64,000 bases of DNA from NCBI GenBank assembly GCA_006176705.1, contig QRFJ01000086.1:62001-126000 (forward strand), in the 5' to 3' direction. The notes below the pieces were generated by a model. That model was given only the letters and a program-made list of their open reading frames with translations. It ran no database searches and had not been told where the DNA came from. The translations under genes and the position numbers were made by a program. Source of the DNA: Cocos nucifera (lineage: Eukaryota; Streptophyta; Magnoliopsida; Arecales; Arecaceae). The stretch's first letter is position 1. Each line of letters starts with the position of its first letter. This document shows, one piece after another, positions 43,585 through 54,750 of the stretch.

Positions 43585-44609
43585 TGTTGGGAATAAATTC
43601 CGCTCCTGTCGAAGTTCGGCCCGACGCTCAGCCTAATGTAACCAGTAGCCGTAGAAGAGCTCCGGCAGACGGGCTTCAGCCGAACTCCCAGCGGCCGAGC
43701 TTCTTCCAGCAGGCCGAACTAGTCAGCTTCCGAGCTTCTTCCGGACTTCCAGCGTCGAGACCGAACTTCCTGGGCGGTCGAACTCCTTCGGACTCCCCAC
43801 GGCCGAACTCCTTCGGACCGACTCCAAGCGGCCGAGCTTCAACGAAGTCCTCTCAGCGGCCGAACTCCTCAGCGGACGAGCCTTAGCCGAACCAACCAGC
43901 AACCAGAGTCCTTCAACCGGGCCTCAGCCGAGCTTCTTCGGACCTCTCAGCAGTCGAACTCCTCGACAATCGTCTCTCGACCGAACTCTACAGATGGCCG
44001 ACCCTTCAGTCAGCCGAACTCCCCCTGCCTTCCCTTCTGTCGGACTCTCCTACGAGATGAATTATCGCCGTCAGTCCGCGATGGGCGACGAAACCAGACG
44101 ACATGGCTACCACCTCTGGCAACGCCACTCCCTGACGATGCCTTCCTCTCCGTACCGAACCCCATGCGACCCACAACTTGCCAGTATGGCCGTCACCGAC
44201 CGCCTGACGACGCCTTCTTCTCCGTACCGAACCCCATGCGGCCCACAACTTGCCAATATGGCCGTCACCGACCGTCTGACGACACCTTCCTCTTCGTACC
44301 GAACTCCATGCGACGATATGACTGTCGCCATCAACTAAGCTCCGCCTATAAAGGACCCTCCAGATACGCCAAGGCTAAGCTCTCTGACCTCTGATCTCTT
44401 TGAGCTCTCCTCTTCTTCTTCTCTAAGCTCCGGAACTCATTCCGAGCACTCCATTCCTGTTGGCCGAAAACTGACTTGACCGTCGGAGGGTCCTGCCGGA
44501 GCCACCCCCCATCGGTTCCGAACGGAACTTTATCTTGCAGGTCCCCGGCGGCGACCTCAGCGGCCTCGACTCCGACGACCGCCAGCGGCGACGAGTTTCT
44601 GCACCAACA
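43585..44609 (+). repeat. TE-E 3' LTR
   Basis: 1025 bp, starts TGTTGGGAATAAATTCC and ends GCACCAACA. It has the same 72-bp units (about 44120-44330) and a TATA box at 44347, and is very similar to the 5' LTR. Confidence 0.92.
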
Positions 44610-45283
44610 CATACCTTCGATATGCTGCAGTTGAGAAGTAAAATTGGTTAATAGCTAACACAATTGGGGAAGAATCAGAATCTTTGCTTTACCATAATAT
44701 CTCCAAGTTGTTCCTCTAGTAATCAGGGTGGCTATTGTTCCAATACTTTCCATTACAAGAATCAACCAGATCCTGTTTTATTTGTGGATAATATATAAGA
44801 CATTGAAGGTGACACTATAACACAAATGTGCAGATGCACATGGCTGAATTTTTATAGATGTGCAAGAATTTTTGCAGACCGGAGGCAAAGAAATCAAGCA
44901 TTATATAGAAAACTCACCCTGTATGATTCACAAAACAATTATCCTCATAATAGAGCTGAAGAGATGGTGAAATGATAGACAAGTATGTTGCAGGAGGAGA
45001 CGGTGGACAAACGATTCTCTAGATTCCTAGGATGTCATGCATTAATCTCCTTGTAATTGGATCTCAATATTGCCCAACAATCAGGGAAGTCCCCCAACAA
45101 AGAACAAACATTTCAGGGAGAACATTAATTTCTCATTGATCACTGTTTAAGATGCTTGGTTTTGGTTTTCTGGACAGGCACACAGGAACATAGCAGAGCT
45201 AGATATGGCTAAATTCAGGTTAGCACCGGTGCAACTACGGTTGATGAAATACTTTGATGAGCTTTTTGCTGATATTCCTTCAC
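44610..45283. other. host DNA right of TE-E, possible intron
   Basis: Starts with the CATAC duplication. On the plus strand 45178-45288 has a 36-codon open stretch after a TTCTGGACAG acceptor-like site (MAKFRLAPVQLRLMKYFDEL) ending in TAG. On the minus strand the same bases are partly the exon candidate below. Both cannot be real; neither family was recognised. Confidence 0.25.
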
Positions 45284-45325
45284 CTTAGATGTTCTTAAGA
45301 CTAAACCCTTAAAAAACCCCATAAC
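45284..45325 (-). CDS. candidate first coding exon of a host gene, unrecognised
   Basis: The minus strand reads CCTTGCAG, then GTTATGGGG with an ATG at 45322, 13 codons MGFFKGLVLRTSK, then AAG followed by GTGAAG, a good donor site. The exon is preceded by an intron-like stretch and a leader with a TATA box at 45974-45982. A possible next exon is beyond TE-E at about 35602-35770, in matching phase. The peptide is too short to assign. The evidence is splice signals and layout only. Confidence 0.3.
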
Positions 45326-45419
45326 CTGCAAGGCGAAATCACTTCGGTTAACATATATTTCCTGAGAGAAATGGGGACCTTATTGCTATTAATAGATCAA
45401 CAGCATTACCAAACTTTCA

Positions 45420-45972
45420 ACACATCGAGGCCGCTCCAGAGTCAAGGATCCAACCGAATCCCTCACAAATCCTCTCAAAAAAATTCTCTAAAACTTATAA
45501 CCCCAAAGCCATAAACCCTAGACCCAACCTAGTCTGCAGCATCTCAAAGGCAAGGGAAAGGATTAGGGTCTTCGCGATTCCGGATGTCGATGGTCTAGAA
45601 CTCACAGATCTCTCAACAAAACGTACGTGATGATCACCGATCACTAATCAAACCCTCAAAATCTACAAATATACTCCAATCCGTGCATGTATATAATCAG
45701 GAGATAAGAGAGCTTCTTAGAGAGGAAGAGATCGATGCCGGGCTTCTGATTTGGCTTCCGGTGAAAGCTCGCAATTCCCCAGATGAAGACAAGGAGGAGG
45801 AGAAGGAGATTGGATATCAACGCTTTTAAGAGGTGAACGGGGCAATGGATGGCCTCGGTAGCTTAGAAACAGGAAGGAGGAGAAGGGGGGAGCGAAGTGT
45901 CGTAGGCGGTGGTGTGGAAATTATTGAAATCATCGAATGGGGTTGTTTGGGGTTTCATTGAAGTCCGACGGT
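45420..45972 (-). other. candidate 5' untranslated leader, minus strand
   Basis: Read on the minus strand: pyrimidine-rich CTCCCCCCTTCTCCTCCTTC, later CCAATCTCCTTCTCCTCCTC, then a TAGGGTTTATGG telo-box-like word near 45510. No long open frame; a 31-codon upstream frame starts near 45965. The composition is that of plant 5' leaders. Confidence 0.35.
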
Positions 45973-45973
45973 G

Positions 45974-45982
45974 CTTATATGT
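45974..45982 (-). promoter_or_regulatory. candidate TATA box
   Basis: The minus strand reads ACATATAAGC, about 30-50 bases before the pyrimidine-rich leader. The distance suits a plant core promoter. Confidence 0.35.
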
Positions 45983-46290
45983 GTGGCATTAAAATCATGG
46001 TTAATGGCCAACATTTATCGGCATTAATCTAGCTTTTTTTTTTCTTTTTTTTTTTTTTTTTGAGAACCAACATATCTCTCTCTATATATATATTATTTTT
46101 TTATTTTTTATTTTGTTACACCCTTTGCAGAGACAACTTTACCTTCTAGTAACATCACATTGTCCTCTCCATAGACCATCAGCAATCTATTTATATCCTA
46201 TAATAATGCTGAAAGTCAGCCCCTTGGTGAAGGTGGAATGGATCTAAATCATCCAACATACTCATTGATGGCTTTGGGAGTTTGTCCTAC
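45983..46290. other. low-complexity stretch
   Basis: A T-rich run (46028-46061) and a TCTCTATATATATATTA simple repeat (46077-46096). No gene was seen. Confidence 0.45.
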
Positions 46291-46545
46291 CTTCTTTGTG
46301 ACATGGAGCTACCAAACCCTTCAAACAAAATAATAATGCAAAAGAAGCAATCATTTAGGACCTAAATTTATCGGACATCGAAAAATAACAACACCTCAAA
46401 CTTTGAATAAATGTTTAATAAACTTTACGCCATAAACTATTCATGAAATAATGTAAAACTTAAATAGAAATATAAGATGTATTACCATGCGAAAATCCAT
46501 CACTTGGCCTAGTCCATATCCAAGACCAAATCCAACACCAGATTT
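46291..46545 (-). other. candidate exon pair with a Gly-rich peptide, cut by TE-F
   Basis: Minus strand: acceptor-like ACAAG at 46546, then 20 codons KSGVGFGLGYGLGQVMDFRM, then donor GTAATA (46485). A second piece begins at 46318 after TTTGAAG and ends at 46291 with AAGAAG and donor GTAGGA. The GxGxGxG pattern resembles membrane-spanning glycine-rich proteins, but the family was not named. TE-F lies 21 bases upstream, so the rest of the gene, if any, is at 54751 and beyond. Confidence 0.3.
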
Positions 46546-46566
46546 CTTGTCTCACTTTATGGAAGT

Positions 46567-47487
46567 TGTTGGAGATAAATCTCACTCCTGCCAAAGTTCA
46601 GTTCGATGCTCTGCCTAATGCAATCAGTAACCATGGAAGAGCTTCAACGGACGGATCTTAGCCGAACTCCTCAGCGGCCGAGCTCCTTCGGACTCCCAGC
46701 ATCCGGATCGAATTTCTTCAGCCGACCGAACTCCTCAGCGGCCGAGCTTCTTCGGACTTCCAGCGTCCGAATCGAACTCCCAACGGTCGAGCTCCTTCGA
46801 ACCCGTTTAGCCGACCGAACTGCTTAGCGGTCGGGCTCCTTAGATTCACAGGAGTCGAACTCCTTCCGAGCCCCCTTCAGTCGAACTCCTCTTAGAGTCC
46901 GAGCTTCTTTGAAATTGGTATATACTCGAGTCCACCAGCCAACGTCTGCTTCCTCGAGCTACGGCTGTCGGACCTCAATGGTATGACCGTCATTATCAGT
47001 CTGGCGATGTCACTCTCTCCATAACTAGTCCCATTCGGCCCACAATCGGACAACATGGCCACCTCCACTGGTGACACCACTCTCTCCGTAACCAGCTCCA
47101 CGCCGCCCATGATCTGTCAGTATGGCTGTCACTATCTATCTGACAATGTCTTTCTCTCCATACCGAACTTCATGTGGCTCCAACGATCTCTACCAGACAG
47201 TATGGCCGTCACCATCAATTAAGCTCCGCCTATAAAGGCCCCTCCAGATATGCTAACTCTAACCTCTGATCTCTAAGCTCTAAGCTCTCCTCTTCTTCTC
47301 TAAGCTTAGCGGAACTCATTCCCGAGCACTCCATTCCTGTTGGCCAGAGCTGACTGGATCATCGGAGGGTCCTGTCGAAGCCACCCCCCACCGACTTCGA
47401 ACAAAACTTTATTTTGCAGGTCTTGATGGTGACCTCGTCCACCTCCGCTCCAGTTGATCTCGACGATGATCAATTTTTGCATCAACA
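46567..47487 (+). repeat. TE-F 5' LTR
   Basis: 921 bp. Starts TGTTGGAGATAAATCTC and ends GCATCAACA; TATA box at 47231. The front half is made of short GAACTCC/GAGCTCCTTCGGACTCC repeats as in the other family members. Confidence 0.9.
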
Positions 47488-47618
47488 GATTGACGCTAGA
47501 AGGAGGGGCCAAACCTACGAGATCCCCTTGTTCTTAAAGGAGTGCTCGACGACGATCTCTCTCTCCCCTCTCCGAAGATCTCTCTTCTTCCTCTCTAGGG
47601 TTCATCCCTCAGAAGAAA

Positions 47619-48848
47619 ATGCCTCCTAGGAGGGCTTCGACTCGACACTCGACAGCCTTCGTGGCCCGATCCCCTTCAAATCCATCTGCTCCTGCTCCAA
47701 TCCGAGCGATCCAGGTTCCATCTGTAGCTGCGGTGGATGCAGAGCAGTTTAACCTGCTCATCCAGCAGGTTCGTGGCCTCACGGAGGCGGTGCAGGCGAT
47801 GCACCGACAGATCTCGACACCAGCTCAAACGGCGTGGGACTCCCCAAAGCCATGCGGTCCAACCCAGGAACGACTGACTTGGGCTACCCGACCTCCGATC
47901 CCCGAAAGGGGGAGGCAAAGGAGGGAGAGGTTCTGCTCGGACCATGGCTCGATCCAGGGGGAAGTCTCGCACCCATTCTGCCAGAAGACTTTGGAGATCA
48001 AAGATCGCGAAGACCTCTTAGATCGAAGGCTCTTAGAAATGAGCCGACGAATCGAGGAGCTCCGTCACACTTCGTCCTCCCGTGGTAATGACATTTGTAC
48101 TGACCCTCCCTTTTCACAGAAAATTATGCAGGAGTCGGTCCCATCGAACTTCAAGCTTCCGCAGCTCAAGAGTTACGATGGGACCGTCGATCCGATCGAC
48201 CATCTGAAAGCCTTCTGGACAACGATATTGCTCCACGGTGCGTCAGACGCCATCTTGTGTCGGACTTTCCCCTCTATCCTTAAGGGGGCTGCCAGGAATT
48301 GGTAGTCGGCGCTTAAGCCAAGTACCATCTTATCATTTAATCAGATAAGCCAATAATTCATGGCCCACTTCATCAATAGCCGGCATCCACGCCAAGGCTT
48401 GGATTCCTTAATGGCCATCAGGCAGAAGAAGGAAAAACCTATCCGGGCTTATGTCATCCGATTTAATACTGCCACATTAGAGGTCCGAAATTTGAATCAG
48501 TCAGTCGCCATGGCTGCCCTCAAGAACGGCCTTCAGAAGACCGACTTGCTGTTCTCCCTAGAGAAGAAGTATCCCAGAGATTTTACAGACATGCTGGCTC
48601 GGGCCAAAAGTTATGCCCAGGCAGAGGAGGCTTTCGAAGCTAAGGACGACGAAGCTAGCGGCAAGCGGCGAATCAGCGGGCCAAGCAGGCCCATCGAAAA
48701 AAGAAAGCGGACTGAAGCTCGACCGCGCTCTCAGACTCCTCCTAGTCATAGGCGAGCTCGAACTCCCCCTCGAGCTCGGAGGCAAGAAACCCCCGACGGA
48801 AGGGCACGCCGAGGTTCTCTTCAGTGTCGAAGTTTCTTCCGACGATAA
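47619..48848 (+). pseudogene. TE-F gag
   Basis: Starts MPPRRASTRHS. The capsid domain runs past a TAG at 48303 (TE-E has TAC, so this one is C to G) and on to LLFSLEKKYPRDFTDML, which stays in frame here, unlike TE-E. Ends SFFRR then TAA at 48846. The basic RTPPRARRQ tail is kept. Confidence 0.85.
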
Positions 48849-49010
48849 TTTCACAACTACGCCCCCCTCAACGCTCCGAAGACCCGAGTGCTGATGGAGA
48901 TCAAGGAACGACTTCCAAGATCGGAGAGAATGTGTTTCCATCCCAGCAGACGTAATCCCAACAAGTTCTGCCTCTACCATCGTGACCACGGTCACTACAC
49001 TGAGGACTTC
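48849..49010 (+). pseudogene. TE-F knuckle and protease deletion point
   Basis: After the TAA the frame reads YAPLNAPKTRVLMEIKERL and FCLYHRDHGHYTED. It then jumps to the sequence that in TE-E lies near 38928. About 0.55 kb is missing, including the protease active site. Confidence 0.8.
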
Positions 49011-52000
49011 GTCCGTCTATAATGTGATTCTCGGCCGATCTAGTCTAAATGCACTTCGGACGGTGGTATCAATCTGTTATTTGAAGATGAAGTTTTTGAT
49101 GAGTCAAGGGGTCGGAGAAGTCAGAGGAGATCAGGCTCTAGCGATGCACTATTATTCGATCACCCTACATAAGGGAGAACGGCCCGATCCTTATCTTATT
49201 GACGGCCTGGATGTCCGCGATGACCTCACTGAGGAGCGAGACGAGCCTATGGAGGACCTCATCTCTATTCCCTTAAATGATGAAAATTCGGAGCACGCTG
49301 TGCAGATCAGCTCCAACTTGGCGGATGAGGTTCGGGAGTAGCTCATTGCCTTCCTCAAGAGAAACGCGGACGTCTTCGCCTGAACCCTAGTGGACATGCC
49401 GGAGATTGATGCCGAAGTCATGGAGCATCGGCTGGCCGTCGATCCAAGGCACTGATCGATAAGAGAAAAGATGCACCACCACATCCCGGAGAGGCAGAAA
49501 GCGATCGCCAAAGAAGTAGACAAGCTCCTCCAAGTTAGACTCATCCGGAAGGTTAATTATCCGACCTGGGTCTCGAATGTGGTCCTCGTCAGGAAGGCGA
49601 ATAATAAGTGGAGGATGTGTGTCGACTTTAAGAAGCTGAACAAGGCCTACCCGAAAGACAGCTACCCCCTGCCCAAGATCGACCAGCTGGTGGATACGAC
49701 CTCGGGCCATGAGCTCCTCACCTTCCTGGATGCCTTTTCTGATTATAACCAGATACGGATGGCATCGGAGGACGAAGAGAAGACCGCCTTCATTACTGAC
49801 CATGGTCTTTATTGTTATAGGGTCATGCCATTCGAACTCAAAAATGCAGGAGCCACTTACCAGCGCTTGATTAATAAGGTCTTCAAAGAGCAGATCGACC
49901 GCAACATGAAAGTGTACGTGGATGATATGTTCGTCAAAAGTCGAGCTTCGATAGACCACCTCGTCGATCTTAAAGAGACCTTCGGTGCACTCAGGAAGCA
50001 CAAGATGAAGCTGAATCCGACCAAATGCATCTTTGGCATGACTTCCGAAAAGTTTCTGGAGTTCATGGTGTCGAGACGCGGAATCGAAGCAAATTTCAAG
50101 AAGATCCGAGCCATTCGAAAGATGACTGCTCCAAAGACGATCAAGAAAGTTCAACGTTTGACTGAAAAGGTGGCGTCCCTAAATCACTTCATCTCAAGAT
50201 CGATCGAACGATGCAGGCCCTTCTTCCTAGTTCTCAGGCGATCGAAGGACTTCTGCTGGACGGCGGAGTGCCAACGGGCATTCGAGGAGCTTAAAAACTA
50301 CCTCGGCTCACTCCCACTGCTAGCGAAGCCCAAACTTGGAGAAGAATTATTTCTGTATCTAGCTATCTCTTCGGTGGCTCTGGCAGCAGTCCTAGTCAAG
50401 AAAGAAGCAAGGATGCAACGATCGGTCTACTACGTGAGTCAGGTCCTGAGGGATACAAAGACCAGGTACTCTAGGATAGAAAAACTAACTTACTCTCTTT
50501 TAATTATTGTCAGGAGGCTCTGATCTTACTTTCAGGAGCATACCGTAACGGTCCTCATAGACCAACCAATAAAAGCAGTCCTTCATCGGATGGATGCCTC
50601 TAGAAGAATTACAAAATGGGCAATCGAGCTCATGGAGTTTGACATCAACTACCGACCCAGGCTGTTGATCAAGGCTCAGATATGGACAGATTTTATGGTG
50701 GAATGCACCATTCCGATCGAAGTCAAGCTTGGACAGAGCGGGGCCGACACCAAAGTGAGGCCGAGTCTAGATAAAGTCGAGCTATCACAGCCGAACCTTT
50801 TCGAAGGCTTTTGGGCTTTGCACGTGGATGATTCATCCAACTCTGCTGGAGCTAGTGCAGGCCTGATCTTGGTCAGCCCCGAAGGAGTCATCGTCGAGTA
50901 CGCACTACGCTTTGAATTTTCTGCGATCAATAATGGAGCAAAATATGAAGCGCTGATCATCGGATTAAAGATAGCAAGAGAATTAAAAGTAGATCGGCTT
51001 CAAGTCTACAGTGATTTTCAGTTGGTGGTCGGTCAAGTCGGCGACAGCTATGAAGCACGGGAGGAAGGCATGGCGAGGTACCTTGGGAAAGTGAGGGGTT
51101 TGGCCCCGGCCTTCAACAGTTTCGGTATTCAGCATATTCCAAAGGCGAAAAATGCGAGAGCCGATCTTCTCTCTAAGTTGGCCACTTCAGCCCCGATCGA
51201 ACTACCTAAAGAAGTATTTTTAGAAATTTTGAAATACCCAGCCACGGAGGAATCTCAGGCCGTCCTGCAGATGAAATTCGAGCTCAGCTGGATCGACCCG
51301 TTGGTCGCCTACCTTAAAGAGGGGGTTCTTCCTCACGATCGAAAAGAAGATCGAAAGCTCAGGAATCAGACCTCCCGCTACATTTTATATGAAGGCAAAT
51401 TGTATAAGAGATCGTACACCCTCCCATTGCTGAGATGTCTCCGACCTTCAGAGTCCAACCTCGCATTATGGGATGTGCACGAAGGACTTTGCGGAAGCCA
51501 CGCAGGAGCCAGGTCCCTGTCGCAAAAACTACTTCGACAGGGATACTACTGGCCGACCTTGTTTCACGACTTCGTGGAATATGTGAAGAAGTGCGACCGC
51601 TATCAAAAGAATGCCAGCGTGTAAAGGCAGCCGACATCCGAGCTTGCTCTGCTTAACTCACCTTGGCCATTTGCGAGGTGGGGAATGGACATACTCGGCC
51701 CCTTTCCAACAGCATTCGGGCAACGAAAGTTCCTCCTGATCGCGATCGATTATTTCACCAAGTGGGTCAAAGCCGAACCACTAGCGAAGATCACTAAGAC
51801 CAAGGTGCAGGACTTCATCTGAAAGTCACTAGTCTACCGATTCGGCCTATCTCGAACCCTTATAATCGACAATGGGCAGTAGTTCGCTGGGGCAAGGTTC
51901 ACCAAATTCTGTGAAGGGCTGAACATCTCCCACCGCTTCACATCGGTGGCTCACCCGCAGGCCAATGGGGAGGCTGAGGTGACCAACCGGATCCTGCTGC

Positions 52001-52521
52001 AAGGCATTAGGATAAGGCTCGACAGGGCTAAGGGGGCTTGGGTGGATGAACTCTACCACATCCTCTGGGCATACCGAACTACTCAAAGGACGTCGACCGG
52101 AGAGACACCCTTCGCCTTGACCTTCGGTATGGAGGCAGTTATCTCGATTGAACTTCGACTTCCGTCCACACGAGTTGCGGGCTTTGACAAGCAGCTCAAC
52201 CCTCAGAACCTCAGAGTTAACCTCGACTTGCTAGAAGAAAAAAGAAAGGAGGCCCATATCCGGATGGCAACCTACAGATGGAAGGTGGCCCAGTACTACA
52301 ACTCCAAAGTTAGGGGTAAGACATTCAAAGTGGAGGACCTAGTGCTTCGGTGAGCCACCATCTTTTAGCCTCAGAGTCAAGAGAAGCTTGCCCTAAATTG
52401 GGAAGGTCCGTATGAAGTGGTGAAGGTCATCCTGCCCAAGACCTATCGCCTAAAGAAGCTCGGAGAAATAGTTCTTCTCCGACCTTGGAACTCAGAAAAT
52501 CTAAGGGTGTATTACCAGTAG
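49011..52521 (+). pseudogene. TE-F pol: RT, two RNase H domains, integrase
   Basis: One reading frame interrupted by stops at 49339, 49381, 49456, 50521, 51622, 51819, 51880 and 52351. RT retains KVYVDDMFVKS (about 49910). The second RNase H retains LHVDDSSNS (Gly changed to Asp), YSDFQLVVGQV and NARADLLSKL. The integrase retains WGMDILGPFP; its second motif reads IDNGQ then a stop. It ends VYYQ at 52521. It cannot make working enzyme. Confidence 0.87.
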
Positions 52522-52611
52522 ACTTCCTTCAATAAAACTTCTTCGCTCAGCATTATTGTTTTTTGGTGCAAGGATTACGTGACGATAGGAAAGGAGCGGG
52601 TGAAAGTGGCC

Positions 52612-53335
52612 CATTAAGAATAGGAGGAGAACCTCGTCCTAACACGAGCAAAGTCGAAGGCCTCGTTCATCTTAGATGAGATGGAGGAAGAAGCGTGGAC
52701 GACGGTCCGTATGTGCCCCCATAGTCCGTTAGAAATAGGAGGAGAACCTCGTCCTAATGCGAGCAAAGTCGAAGGCCTCGTTCATCTTAGACGAGATTTG
52801 GGAAGAAGCGCGGACGACGATCCGCATGTGCCCCACAGCCCGTTAGGAATAGGAGGAGAACCTCATCCTAATACGAGCAAAGTCCAAAGCCTCGTTCACC
52901 CTAGACGAGATAGGGGGAGACGGACGACGGTCCGAATGTGCCCCCACAGCCCATTAGGAATAGAAGGAGAACCTCGTCCTAACGCGAGCAAAGTCGAAGG
53001 CCTCGTTCACCTTAGACGAGATGAGAGGAGAAGCGCGGACGACGGTTCGCATGTGCCCCCACAGTCCGTTAGGAATAGGAGGAGAACCTCGTTCTAATGC
53101 GAGCAAAGTCGAAGGCCTCGTTCACCTTAGACGAGATGGGGAGAGATGGATGATGGTCCGAATGTGCCCCCACAGTCTGTTAAAAAATAGGAGGAGAACC
53201 TCGTCCTGATGCGAGCAAAGTCGAAGGCCTCGTTCACCTTAGATGAGATGGGGGGAGACGGACGATGATTCGAATGTGCCCCCACGGCCCGTTAGGAACA
53301 GGAGGAGAACCTCATCCTAACATGAGCAAAGTTCA
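52612..53335 (+). repeat. TE-F 115-bp tandem repeat array
   Basis: Seven units at about 52612, 52727, 52840, 52951, 53067, 53178 and 53289, so the period is 111-116. The wording matches TE-E (GGAGGAGAACCTCGTCCTAA, GAAGGCCTCGTTCACCTTAG). Confidence 0.87.
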
Positions 53336-53826
53336 AGTCTGAGCTCTGAAGTCTATAGAAAATAGGATCTCCATCAACCTCAATCAGAGATAAGATCTCT
53401 CCCGAAGCGATCGAGACAATCTCGGCTAGAGGTAAGGTCCGTAACAACCTCGGTCAGAGTGCTCCAGAAACCTCTGTTAGAGATAAGGTCCGCGACAACC
53501 TCGGCCAGAGCATCCGAGAAACCTCAACTAGAGATAAGGTCCGCGACAACCTCGGCCAGAGATAAGATCTCTCCTGAGCGTTCGTGCCAATCTCGGTCAG
53601 AAATAAAATCGAAGATAACCCCGACTGCAGATCAGATCTCTTCCGAGCATCCATATCAATCTCGGCAGGAGATGAGATCTCCTCCGGGCTTCAATTTCAG
53701 CATCGACTTCATCTGGAGATGAGATGTCCCCTCGAGCTTCGACTTGAACCAGCACGGAGAACTTCGGCAGTCGTCTTTTCTGCACTCCCTTTCTTCGAGT
53801 TTCGAACTCGAGAGTGGAGAAACTAT
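53336..53826 (+). repeat. TE-F short repeat array and polypurine tract
   Basis: About seven copies of the GAGATAAGATCTCTCC-type unit (53390-53720), as in TE-B. Then TTTCGAACTCGAGAGTGG and the tract AGAGTGGAGAAACTA (53811-53825) before the 3' LTR. Confidence 0.78.
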
Positions 53827-54750
53827 TGTTGGGGATAAACCCCACTTCTACCGAAGTTCAGTTCGATACTCTGCCTAATGCAACCAGTAGCCGCGGAAGA
53901 GCTTCAACGAACGGATCTTAGCCGAACTCCTCAGCGGTCAAGCTCCTTCGGACTCCCAGCGTCCGAACCGAACCCCTTCAGCCGACCGAACTCCTCAGTG
54001 GTCGAGCTTCTTCGGACTCCCAGCATTCGGACTGAACCCCCAGCGGCCGAGCTCCTTCGAATCCGTTCAGTTGGTCGAACTACTTAGCGGTCGGGCTCCT
54101 TGGATTTACAGGAGTCGAACTCCTTCCGAGCCCCCCTTCGGCCGAACTCCTCTTGGAGTTCGAGCTTCTTTGAAATTGGTATATGCTCGAGTCCACCAGC
54201 CAACACCTGCTTCCTCGAGCTACGGCTGTCGGACCTCAACGGTACGACCGTCATTACCAGTCTGACGATGTCACTCTCTCCGTAACTAATCCCATGTGAC
54301 CCACAATCGGATGACATGGCCACCACCACTGGCGACACCACTCTCTCCGTAATCAGTCCCATGCAGCCCATGACCTGTCAGTATGGCTGTCACTATCCGC
54401 CTGACGATGCCTTCCTCTCCGTACCGAACTTCATGCAGCCCCAACGACTCTCTACGAGGCGGTATGGCCATCATCATCAATTAAGCTCCGCCTATAAAGG
54501 ACCCTCCAGATATGCTAACTCTAACCTCTGATCTCTAAGCTCTAAGCTCTCCTTTTCTTCTCTAAGCTTAGCGGAACTCATTCTCGAGCACTTCATTCCT
54601 GTTAGCCAGAGCTGATTTGATCGTCGGAGGATCCTGCCGGAGCCATCCTTCCACCGGCTCCGGATGGGACTTTATTTTGCAGATCCCGACGGCGACCTCG
54701 TCCACCTCCGCTCCAGCTGATTCCGACGATGATCAGTTTCTGCGTCAATA
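53827..54750 (+). repeat. TE-F 3' LTR
   Basis: 924 bp. Starts TGTTGGGGATAAACCCC and ends GCGTCAATA (CA changed to TA); TATA box at 54493. It is similar to the 5' LTR over its whole length. Confidence 0.9.

Larger units (their letters stand above)
35802..44609 (+). mobile_element. TE-E: nearly complete Tat-type Ty3/gypsy element
   Basis: 8.8 kb with LTRs 35802-36851 and 43585-44609 and a perfect CATAC duplication (35797-35801, 44610-44614). One long gag-pol reading path has the order gag, knuckle, protease, RT, RNase H, second RNase H, integrase. It is broken by a frameshift near 37932 and stops at 38211 and 40023. Dual RNase H is the hallmark of the plant Tat lineage. The 3' untranslated part has six 115-bp tandem repeats. 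Base composition is much richer in GC than the surroundings. It is the best-kept element in the window and likely the youngest of its family here. Confidence 0.93.
46567..54750 (+). mobile_element. TE-F: decayed Tat-type Ty3/gypsy element
   Basis: 8.2 kb, LTRs 46567-47487 and 53827-54750, perfect GAAGT duplication (46562-46566, 54751-54755). Same plan as TE-E, with most of the protease deleted and about ten in-frame stops. Nearly all stops match sense codons in TE-E by C-to-T or G-to-A changes. The LTRs are shorter and closer in wording to TE-B (GCCTAATGCAA, AGAGCTTCAAC) than to TE-E (GCCTAATGTAA, AGAGCTCCAGC), which suggests two subfamilies. Confidence 0.92.

Noticed and set aside
45178..45288. 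Plus-strand 36-codon exon ending in TAG
   Set aside because: Kept only as an alternative. The minus-strand reading has better splice sites and a promoter-like context, and the peptide was not recognised.
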